Positions 29,255 to 36,895 of a stretch of 38,705 nt of DNA are shown one piece after another (positions within the stretch are counted from its first letter, which is position 1; every line of letters starts with the position of its first letter). This DNA is from an uncultured beta proteobacterium (GTDB taxonomy: Bacteria; Pseudomonadota; Gammaproteobacteria; Burkholderiales; Burkholderiaceae_C). Made by a program: the position numbers and the translations under genes. The stretch covers positions 1 through 38,705 of the forward strand of contig CAIQYP010000335.1 in the NCBI GenBank assembly GCA_903876045.1, in the 5' to 3' direction. The notes beneath the pieces are model-generated. The model searched no databases and was not told the DNA's origin. It saw only the letters and a list, made by a program, of their open reading frames with translations.

Positions 29255-29895
29255 TGGAGGACGTTGACTCCGGCCTGGAACAAACCGCGCCGGTCTGGGC
29301 CGTTTTTGGCGACCTGATGTCGGGCTTGCTCGGGGCCTTTGTACTGTTGCTGTTGGGTGTGCTGGTGGTGCAACTGCAGTTGACCGCCAACCTCGAAGAC
29401 GAGGTGAAAAAACGCCAGGTCGAAGAGCAACGCCGCATCAGCCTCGAAAAAGCCTTGGCGATTCCCCTGGCCACCGGGCGCATTACCCTGAACAACGGGC
29501 GCATTGGCATCAGCGGGCGCTTGTTGTTCTCGCTGAACTCAGACCAGTTGCAGCCCGAGGGACGCAAGCTGCTCAACAGCCTGGTCCCGCCACTGCGGGC
29601 CTACCTGGGCGCGCGCGATGAACTGTTGATGATCAGCGGCTTTACCGATGACCACTCCGTTCGCGCCAGCAATAGCCAGTTTGCGGACAACTGGGAGCTG
29701 TCGGCCCAGCGGGCCTTGACCGTTACCCGCGCCCTGATTGAGGAAGGCATGCCGTCCTCCATGGTGTTTGCGGCGGCATTTGGTGCCGAGCAACCCATCA
29801 CGCCCAATGTGAACGAGGCTGCCCGCGCACAAAACCGGCGTGTGGAAATGGCACCCGTGCCCAAGGCCCGCAGTGAGAAGAATGTCGCTCCATGA
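29254..29895 (+). CDS. MotB/OmpA-family protein (single TM with conserved Asp plus peptidoglycan-binding OmpA domain)
   Basis: APVWAVFGDLMSGLLGAFVLLLLGVLVVQLQL; OmpA motifs ISGFTDDHSVRASNSQFADNWELSAQRALTVTRALIEEG...AQNRRVEM. ATG 29254 overlaps the previous TGA. Confidence 0.93.
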   Translation: MEDVDSGLEQTAPVWAVFGDLMSGLLGAFVLLLLGVLVVQLQLTANLEDEVKKRQVEEQRRISLEKALAIPLATGRITLNNGRIGISGRLLFSLNSDQLQPEGRKLLNSLVPPLRAYLGARDELLMISGFTDDHSVRASNSQFADNWELSAQRALTVTRALIEEGMPSSMVFAAAFGAEQPITPNVNEAARAQNRRVEMAPVPKARSEKNVAP

Positions 29896-30581
29896 GTGAG
29901 CCCGGCCATGGCGAAGTTGCAACGGACTTGTTGCCAGAGCCCTTTGACTGTGCGTGGCAGATTGCCGCTTTGCGTGAATCCGGGGCCTGTCTGTTGGATC
30001 CTGTGCGCTTCCACTACCTTGAGGCGCTGTGCGCGCGTGCAGAGGCGCAGCAAGGCCGGGTCAAAAGCATCCTGGAAAATAAGCTCGTGCTGGTTGTGGC
30101 AGATTTCAGATTGCATTTGGCGCAAGTGCAACAGCAGAGTCAAAGCGCGAGGGTAGATCGCATGGCCCCGCAGGACGTCACGGCCTTGCGCGGCGAATCG
30201 TTGGGCGAATTGGTCCGGTCAATGGCCCAGGCGGAGCCGGATGCAGGGAATCTGAACCAACACGCAACCGTTGCTATGGGGCCTGAACTGAAGTCGGTTC
30301 GCCTGTTCAGAAGCACCTGGTCCAAGCTCAGCGTCGATAAGCAGCTCAACGCCGCACTGGATCAGGCTCCCAAAAATGCCGGACCCATCAATTCCCACAT
30401 GCTGGTTTTGCGCTCACTGGCGCTGATGCGGGAAATCTCGCCCGATTACCTCAGTTGCTTTGTCTCATATGTTGATACGTTGGTTCATCTGGAGCAAAGC
30501 GATAAGTCGAAGCTCGCCATACCCAAGATTGAGGCTGAAAGCAGGGGCGGCAAAAAGCCGAAAGTGCGGCGCGCACGCTAA
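29892..30581 (+). CDS. DUF2894-like protein, last gene of motor-like operon
   Basis: HMLVLRSLALMREISPDYLSCFVSYVDTLVHLEQSDKS recalls DUF2894; ATGA overlap with OmpA gene. Confidence 0.75.
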   Translation: MSEPGHGEVATDLLPEPFDCAWQIAALRESGACLLDPVRFHYLEALCARAEAQQGRVKSILENKLVLVVADFRLHLAQVQQQSQSARVDRMAPQDVTALRGESLGELVRSMAQAEPDAGNLNQHATVAMGPELKSVRLFRSTWSKLSVDKQLNAALDQAPKNAGPINSHMLVLRSLALMREISPDYLSCFVSYVDTLVHLEQSDKSKLAIPKIEAESRGGKKPKVRRAR

Positions 30582-30753
30582 TCCTGTCCTGGCAGCGAAA
30601 ATGGCTCTTTGATGCCAGGTTTTGAGCGTTCAGCGCGCGCAAGAAAATCGGTAACCACATGTACCGGCGAACTATTTCGATGCAATTTGCGGCAATGCAG
30701 GCTAAGATTCCTTCAGGGAAAATTTCGATGATATTGACTGATCGGATTCGAAA

Positions 30754-31089
30754 ATGAAGAATACTTTGGTACGTAAATTTCAGCCGTCCACGGCCAACGG
30801 GCCTTTAGCTGAATCGGGCACCGAAAAACCTGCCACGGCAGCCGCGCCGTCAGTGGATAGTCCACCCGCCTCGGACGTCGACATCCCCGAGATCAACACC
30901 AACTTCATCGACAATTTGTTTACCGACCCCACCTTTGTCGACCGGTTTGATGTGGCGTTTGGTCAAACTGTGCCTATGGGGCTGGATCCGGAAACGAAGC
31001 AGTCTGCAAAACAACGTGAGCCAGAAGACCACAGCCAAGATTGGCCGGACATGCTGGATATTTCTTTCACCAAAAAGAAACCCGATTGA
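30754..31089 (+). CDS. Hypothetical 111-aa acidic soluble protein
   Basis: Open frame with ATG; DVDIPEINTNFIDNLFTDPTFVDRFDVAFGQTVPMGLDPETKQ; no family recognised. Confidence 0.65.
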   Translation: MKNTLVRKFQPSTANGPLAESGTEKPATAAAPSVDSPPASDVDIPEINTNFIDNLFTDPTFVDRFDVAFGQTVPMGLDPETKQSAKQREPEDHSQDWPDMLDISFTKKKPD

Positions 31090-31248
31090 CTTTGCGTTTT
31101 TGACTTCGCGCGCCAGCGCAGATTCATCCATGGCCCGAGTAAACCACTACGTAGACACACATAGTCGGGCCACGTAGCCAAGCTGCGGATCACACACCTC
31201 CTTGAAACGACACTGCTTGAAAGGCAAGTGAAGTGAAAGGATTCGGTG

Positions 31249-32034
31249 ATGGACACAGTGGCTTACTCCAACGGCAGAATGCAGCCCATCCAGGTGTGGC
31301 TCGTCCGCAGTGTGGCCGTGCTTGCCGTAGTGGCTCTATTGGCAATTTCCGCGCCACTGCTTTGGGCGGCAGTATCCGCAGGCGCTGGAATCATTGCGCT
31401 CGCAGGCATGGCCACCGCAGGGTTTGCCTGCTTGCAGTTGGTTCCATGGGCGCTGCAAAAGCTGGAAAATAAAATCCTGGCCTTGAGAAAAGCAGAGGCC
31501 CGTCAAAACCCCATCGAGCAATTGCAGAATGATTGTTTCAAGCGGGAGGAGCGCCTGCAATCCTTCCGGCGTGCGCTGGTGACCATTGGCGGGCAAATTG
31601 AGTCCATGGGCCAGATGGTGGAGGAAAGACGCCATAGCGATCCGGAACATGTTCTGGACCGCCAGGACCGGGCGCTAACACGCATGAAGCACTTTTATAA
31701 CGCGAACATCCGTCGTCTTGAAGAGGCACAAATTGCACTGGAGGCGTTCCGGCATCAGGTCAAGCAAAAGATGTTTGAGTGGGAGTTCGCACAAGCGGGC
31801 AAGGTGGTGATGGCCGCTCTTAACCCCCGTGAACTGGAAGACCTCATGCAGGACCTGTTGACCGACGAAGCCCTGCGTGAAGTTCAGAGCCGCTTCAACA
31901 GCGTATTTGCAGAACTCGATATCGAGATGCGATCCATGAGTTCGCCAACCAATGATTTTCTGGAGCGCAACGACATGGAAAAAATGGAAGCGCTGACGCT
32001 TCCTGAGTTGGCAGGAAAGAGGAAATCCAAATGA
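31249..32034 (+). CDS. Hypothetical membrane protein, N-terminal TMs then helical/coiled-coil cytoplasmic domain
   Basis: VWLVRSVAVLAVVALLAISAPLLWAAVSAGAGIIALAGMATAGFACLQL followed by a long charged helical region; stop overlaps the next ATG. Confidence 0.75.
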   Translation: MDTVAYSNGRMQPIQVWLVRSVAVLAVVALLAISAPLLWAAVSAGAGIIALAGMATAGFACLQLVPWALQKLENKILALRKAEARQNPIEQLQNDCFKREERLQSFRRALVTIGGQIESMGQMVEERRHSDPEHVLDRQDRALTRMKHFYNANIRRLEEAQIALEAFRHQVKQKMFEWEFAQAGKVVMAALNPRELEDLMQDLLTDEALREVQSRFNSVFAELDIEMRSMSSPTNDFLERNDMEKMEALTLPELAGKRKSK

Positions 32035-32180
32035 ACTTCTGGAAATTACTTCGCTGGGTCTCAGCCGCAATATTTGTGGTGTTGATTCTCTTGAGCCTTG
32101 TGCTTGCGCACTCGCGTTTTGACTTCTCAACCAGCGGTGCACAAGAAATCCCGCGTCCCGCCCCCCTTATCGTCCACTAA
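32031..32180 (+). CDS. 49-aa single-TM membrane peptide
   Basis: Below the ORF-track cutoff: MNFWKLLRWVSAAIFVVLILLSLVLAHSRFDFSTSGAQEIPRPAPLIVH; ATGA overlap with upstream gene and 18-nt gap to the TAXI gene. Confidence 0.65.
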   Translation: MNFWKLLRWVSAAIFVVLILLSLVLAHSRFDFSTSGAQEIPRPAPLIVH

Positions 32181-32198
32181 AAACCCAAGGAGAAAACT

Positions 32199-33170
32199 AT
32201 GAATCTATCCAAAATGCGCCACCTCTTCATCGCCTCAATAGCGGGCCTTTGCGCCCTTTCTGTTAGTCCTTTTGGTCATGCTCAGGAGACGCAGGCCGAC
32301 TGTTCGATTCGTATTGGGGGTGGTCCAAAAGGCAAGGTCTATGAATTGATGATCAAGGATATGCAGGCCGTTTGTGGTGCAGAAGTTTCTATTTGCGCCG
32401 TCCCCAGCATTGGCGGTTTGCCTAACCTGATGATGCTGTCCTCCAATCAGACGGAGTTGGGTATCGCACAACTCGATACGCTGCAAGTCATGGCGAGCGG
32501 AGGGGATGAGAATATTGCCGCGCTGCAGGCCGTTATGCCTTTGCATACCAACTTGCTGCATATTCTGTCGTTGCGTGACGGCTCCAGGGTGGGCGTCACA
32601 CCCATGCCATTTTCCGGTCAGATCCAAGTCATACGCAAGTTCTCGGACCTCAGGGGAATGAAGATTGCCGTCGTGGGCTCGACCCAATTGCTGGGTCAAA
32701 CCCTGAACAAGCAAACCGGATATGCGATGGAGCTATTGCTGGCCGAGTCCGACGACATCGCAATCAAAATGTTGCAAAGCAACCAGGTGCAGGCCGTCTT
32801 TACGGACGGCGGTTGGCCGTTGCCATCCATAGCTGGACGGTTGCCTACCAGCGGCCTCTCGCTGGTGGAGTTCGATCTCCCTGCGCCGCCGCGCTTTACC
32901 ATTGTGCAACGCACCTACCAGAACCTGGATTCGTTCAATAACAAATACCTGGGTTCCCCCAATATTCTGGTGACTCGCCCGTTCAAGGCCAGCGGTGACA
33001 TGGGCAAAAAAGTGACCACACTGCAAAGCTGCCTGATCCGTCATTTGGAAGAACTGAAAGAGGGGCGTTACCAGGCCGCATGGAAGGACGTCAAGGATCC
33101 ATTCAATACCTTGGGAGTCGCTCGTTTTGCACCGGCAATAGCCGATAAGACAAAAGTCAGCGCGCGTTGA
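32199..33170 (+). CDS. TAXI-family (TRAP-transporter-associated) solute-binding protein
   Basis: Signal peptide; CSIRIGGGPKGKVYELMIKDMQAVCGAEVSICAVPSIGGLPNLMMLSSNQTELGIAQLDTLQVMA; TAXI/NMT1-like periplasmic fold. Confidence 0.75.
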   Translation: MNLSKMRHLFIASIAGLCALSVSPFGHAQETQADCSIRIGGGPKGKVYELMIKDMQAVCGAEVSICAVPSIGGLPNLMMLSSNQTELGIAQLDTLQVMASGGDENIAALQAVMPLHTNLLHILSLRDGSRVGVTPMPFSGQIQVIRKFSDLRGMKIAVVGSTQLLGQTLNKQTGYAMELLLAESDDIAIKMLQSNQVQAVFTDGGWPLPSIAGRLPTSGLSLVEFDLPAPPRFTIVQRTYQNLDSFNNKYLGSPNILVTRPFKASGDMGKKVTTLQSCLIRHLEELKEGRYQAAWKDVKDPFNTLGVARFAPAIADKTKVSAR

Positions 33171-33295
33171 ATAGTTGGGGTTTGCATTCGAGAGTCCAGG
33201 GTTTACGAGTATGTGCTGGCACCTATAGACCCCGTGCGAACCCGTGGTTGAATAGGGCATAGAGAGATTGAACATAAAACTAAACGCACGGAGCT

Positions 33296-34711
33296 ATGGG
33301 CTTCTGCAGGGGAGCATATGCCGTGGAACAAACCAAGTCCCGATTTTTACCTCAGTTGAAAGGACGTTTGACCGTTCTCCTTCTGGCGGCATTGCCCCTG
33401 ATTTTCGCCATTGTTTCCGTGGCTTTCATCGTTCAATTTCAATTTGACAATTTGTCTCGCGTCCAGCTGACTTCGGTGGAGCCGATCTTGCTGCAGGCCA
33501 GAAAAGATGAGATCAGGGACTTCGTGCAGACTGGACGCAAGGCCGTGGTGGACCTGATCAAACGCAATGGCAACACCCCCCGGACGCAGCACGAGGCGCG
33601 CGAAATGCTGCGTAGCATGGACTTCGGTGCCGACAACTACTTCTTCGTCTATGACACGCGGGGCAACGGTGTCATGCACCCCAGGCTGCCAGCCATGGAG
33701 ACCCATAATTACTGGGACCTCAAGGACCCGGACGGGGTCATGATCATTCAGCGCTTGATCAAGGAGGGAGAAGCCGGCGGCGGCTTTGTAGAGTTCCTCT
33801 GGCATCGCCCCTCCACTGGCTTGAATGAGAAAAAGATTGGCTACGCCGTCATCATTCCGGAGTGGAACTGGATGGTTGGCAGTGGCCTCTACCTCGATGC
33901 GCAACAGGAAACCGAGAGCCGTTTGCGGGAGTCAATCATCAATGCCAACCGTGCCACCCGCCAGCAGATTTTGCTGGTCTCACTGGCTGCCATCCTGATG
34001 GTGTTTGTGGGCGTGTTTACGCTCAACCTGTATGAGCATCGCAAGGCCAATAGCAAGGTCCGTTTTCTGGCGCAGGAAGTGGTTCGCTCGCAGGAGCTTG
34101 AACGAACCCGGGTCGCCCGGGAACTCCACGACGGCGTCAGCCAATCCCTTGCCTCGGTGAAATTCACCATGGAATCGGCGGACATATATCTCGACCGTGG
34201 CAAGACCGAACCCGCATCCGCATCTTTGAAGTCATCTATCGCGCAGTTGATCGCCGCCATGATTGATGTGCGTCGAATTTCACATGACCTCTACCCCACC
34301 ATTCTGGACGATGGGGGGCTTGGCGTAGCCATTGAGCAGTTGGGCCGTGAGTTCAGCGCACGCACCCACGTTCCGGTGCTGGCTGAAGTTGCACCCGTGC
34401 CGCTGCTCAAGCGCGAAGTGGCGTGGGCGCTTTACCGCTTCGTGCAACAGGCGTTGGCAAACATAGAGAGCCATGCACACGCAGGCACCGTAAGAGTCAC
34501 TTTGAATTTTTCGCACGGAATTCACTTGCACGTCGGCGACGATGGCATTGGATTCAGTGTGCTGGATTGCATGCACCGCAGAAGTGGACTGGGACTGACC
34601 AGCATGCGCGAGCGAATTGAAATGTTGGGTGGCGAGTTTGAGATCCAATCTCGGCCCGGGATGACTATTTTGAAGGCCTACCTGCCTTTGGAATCTTTAA
34701 GAACAGATTGA
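33296..34711 (+). CDS. Cache-domain sensor histidine kinase (HisKA_3/NarX-type)
   Basis: Extracytoplasmic Cache (NYFFVYDTRGNGVMHPRLPAMETHNYWDLKDPDG...YAVIIPEWNWMVGSGLYLD), H-box RVARELHDGVSQSLASVKF, G-boxes GDDGIGF and SGLGLTSMRER. Start may be GTG ~33323. Confidence 0.93.
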   Translation: MGFCRGAYAVEQTKSRFLPQLKGRLTVLLLAALPLIFAIVSVAFIVQFQFDNLSRVQLTSVEPILLQARKDEIRDFVQTGRKAVVDLIKRNGNTPRTQHEAREMLRSMDFGADNYFFVYDTRGNGVMHPRLPAMETHNYWDLKDPDGVMIIQRLIKEGEAGGGFVEFLWHRPSTGLNEKKIGYAVIIPEWNWMVGSGLYLDAQQETESRLRESIINANRATRQQILLVSLAAILMVFVGVFTLNLYEHRKANSKVRFLAQEVVRSQELERTRVARELHDGVSQSLASVKFTMESADIYLDRGKTEPASASLKSSIAQLIAAMIDVRRISHDLYPTILDDGGLGVAIEQLGREFSARTHVPVLAEVAPVPLLKREVAWALYRFVQQALANIESHAHAGTVRVTLNFSHGIHLHVGDDGIGFSVLDCMHRRSGLGLTSMRERIEMLGGEFEIQSRPGMTILKAYLPLESLRTD

Positions 34712-34715
34712 CTTC

Positions 34716-35156
34716 ATGACTACACCTGAACCAGAACTTGCGCAATACCATGAGCCCACTCGACTACTACTGGTAGATATCCACGCCATATCGCGCACCA
34801 GTTCGAGACTATTGCTGGAATCCTTTTCGACGCTGCATGTGTTGGGGGAAACCAGTGATTACCTGGAGGCCATGAATATGGTTGCGGTATTGCAGCCTGA
34901 CGTCGTCTTGATCAGCATGCGTGTGCAAGGTGCTACGGGACCGGAGGCGGCAAAGCAGATCCTTAAGATAAAACCGAATACCAAGGTCATATTTCTAACG
35001 CTTTTTGATGACCCGGAATACGTCCGCTCGGCTATGGATGCAGGAGCCCACGCCTATGTGCTCAAGCAGGAACCTGCGGCACAGGTATTGCAGGCCATCG
35101 ATCGGGTCATGCGTAACGAGATCTATTTGTCACCTGGTTTGAATAGAAAACATTGA
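34716..35156 (+). CDS. Stand-alone receiver-like protein lacking the phosphoacceptor Asp (pseudo-receiver)
   Basis: RLLLVDIHAISRTSS...LQPDVVLISMRVQGATG...VIFLTLFDDPEYVRSAMDAGAHAYVLKQEPA; Asp position is Ser (codon AGC); no HTH. Confidence 0.88.
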   Translation: MTTPEPELAQYHEPTRLLLVDIHAISRTSSRLLLESFSTLHVLGETSDYLEAMNMVAVLQPDVVLISMRVQGATGPEAAKQILKIKPNTKVIFLTLFDDPEYVRSAMDAGAHAYVLKQEPAAQVLQAIDRVMRNEIYLSPGLNRKH

Positions 35157-35162
35157 AGGAAT

Positions 35163-35828
35163 ATGGTTATGACCGCTCCGATCAAATTGCTGGTGGTTGA
35201 AGATCACCCTCTTTCTCGCCATGGACTCATTTCGATGCTGGAGGCGTTCGGTGATCAATTTGAAGTCGTAGCCGAGGCTGCCAACGGCGAAGAAGCCCTG
35301 CTGAAATTCGTGAACATCAAACCGGATGTGGTGATAACGGACCTGCACTTCGCGCCGAATGATCTGACGGATGGAATTGACCTGGTGCGCAGGCTACGTG
35401 AGCGGCATCCGCTAGTGCCGGTCGTAATGCTCACAGCAGAACTGGACGATGAATATTTGCTGCTGGCCCATGAGGTCGGCGTAAACGCATTTCTAAGCAA
35501 GCACTCTAGCGCTGCAGAGATTGCCAAAGCCATTGATGCTGTGGCCAGTGGCTTCACTCACTTCCCCGCGCGGCTGCGTGAGGTGCTTGAAAAGCGCAGC
35601 AAAGAGCCCCGACTGACGGAGCGTGAAAGCCAGGTAGTACCGCTCATCGCCATAGGCATGACGGCGAAGCAAATTGCAATTGAACTTACAAAACGCCAGC
35701 CGTCGAGGCCGATTGCGGATCGCACAGTTGAAATATTCAAGGGAAAAATCAGACGAAAGTTTGATTTGACCTCAACAAATTCGCTCATCGCGTTCTCTAT
35801 CAATTACTGCAAGAAAATTCGTAAATAG
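35163..35828 (+). CDS. Response regulator, receiver + LuxR-type HTH
   Basis: LLVVEDHPLSRHGLIS, DVVITDLHFAPND (Asp present), VVMLTAELDDEYLLLAHEVGVNAFLSKHSS; HTH LTERESQVVPLIAIGMTAKQIAIEL...RTVEIFKGKIRRKFDLTSTNSLI. Confidence 0.93.
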   Translation: MVMTAPIKLLVVEDHPLSRHGLISMLEAFGDQFEVVAEAANGEEALLKFVNIKPDVVITDLHFAPNDLTDGIDLVRRLRERHPLVPVVMLTAELDDEYLLLAHEVGVNAFLSKHSSAAEIAKAIDAVASGFTHFPARLREVLEKRSKEPRLTERESQVVPLIAIGMTAKQIAIELTKRQPSRPIADRTVEIFKGKIRRKFDLTSTNSLIAFSINYCKKIRK

Positions 35829-35864
35829 AGCCCGCATGCTGAACGTGTTGCTGACTGTATTTCT

Positions 35865-36617
35865 TCACTGTGCGGCAGCTACAGCCGATACTGGAATGGA
35901 TTGAACAATGCTTTCGTTGCCCTCCAGAAAATCGATGTAGGCCTTGCCCGTGGATTTGATCCAGGTGCCGGTTGCACCGTCCAAAGGTTTGCCGGTCGAG
36001 ATTGCAGTATTTGATCGGGCGATAAAAGCAATATCGAGGCTCCGCCCGCGATCCCGATTGACGTGAAGTGATGACCAGATATTCCTGTCCGGGATGTCGG
36101 CTAGATAAGGCACAAGAGGAGACAGGTTTTCCTTCACCCAAGCGTTGGCATGCGCAGGCGCATTGGCTACAAATGTCTTGAAACCCTCTTTGTTGGCATA
36201 GGAGATTGAACAGGCGTAGGTCAAACTGCCCGTGGTGGTGCCGAAGTCTTCTACCAAATTGGCTTTTGAATCTTCGCATTTGACATTGCCATTCCAGCGG
36301 ATCTGGATGACTTCAGGTGTATAGCCAATCACCATCGCTGCAAGCGTTGCAGTCACATCCGTATTGCGGAGGGTTAGACTTACTTTGGGTGCAGCGCTGC
36401 GACCTTCACCGGTCAGCTTGACTTCTGAATCGGCACGGCGGATGACTTCCCACTTGCCGGGCGGCAGTGGCATCGGATTGCCGAAAAACGAAAGTTGAAT
36501 ACCTAGAGCGTCCAATACCGTTCCCTGCTTGATTGCGTCAGACGGTACCTGCGCCATGGCTACTGAAGTGAGCAAACAGTAAGCTAGAGAGATTTCGCAG
36601 ATTTTGAAAGGGTTCAT
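35865..36617 (-). CDS. Hypothetical secreted/periplasmic protein
   Basis: MNPFKICEISLAYCLLTSVAMAQVPSDAIKQG signal peptide; ATG 36617 with AGGAACGAC SD; no family recognised. Confidence 0.8.
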   Translation of the reverse strand: MNPFKICEISLAYCLLTSVAMAQVPSDAIKQGTVLDALGIQLSFFGNPMPLPPGKWEVIRRADSEVKLTGEGRSAAPKVSLTLRNTDVTATLAAMVIGYTPEVIQIRWNGNVKCEDSKANLVEDFGTTTGSLTYACSISYANKEGFKTFVANAPAHANAWVKENLSPLVPYLADIPDRNIWSSLHVNRDRGRSLDIAFIARSNTAISTGKPLDGATGTWIKSTGKAYIDFLEGNESIVQSIPVSAVAAAQ

Positions 36618-36749
36618 TGTCGTTCCTAAAAATGTTCGTAGTTGTCTATCCACCAAGAGCTGCCCGGTTTTCAACATGGCAGCGAATCCGGCTTTAGTGT
36701 GAACCCCACCATTACTTTGCGAAGTGGTTAAATTCCCAATGCAACGTAT

Positions 36750-36784
36750 GTGTGATTACTTAGCCGGTTTCAGTAATCTCACAC
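36750..36784. repeat. Inverted repeat GTGTGATTACT...AGTAATCTCACAC (2-nt bulge) between divergent genes
   Basis: Reverse complement of the right arm is GTGTGAGATTACT; loop TAGCCGGTTTC. Confidence 0.6.
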
Positions 36785-36895
36785 AGAACTTTGTGTCCGA
36801 AGTGCGTGAAACTATCCCATCTGTGTAGAAGATCGTGCCAAATGGGTCGGTCCTACGGCAGCTACATTTCTTGGGGCGGATCGGGACAGGCAATC

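Noticed and set aside
26832-30581. Calling this operon a bona fide Zorya defence system
   Set aside because: No ZorC, ZorD (helicase/nuclease) or ZorE-like gene nearby; only the ZorAB-like architecture is supported, so it is reported as an uncharacterised motor-like operon.
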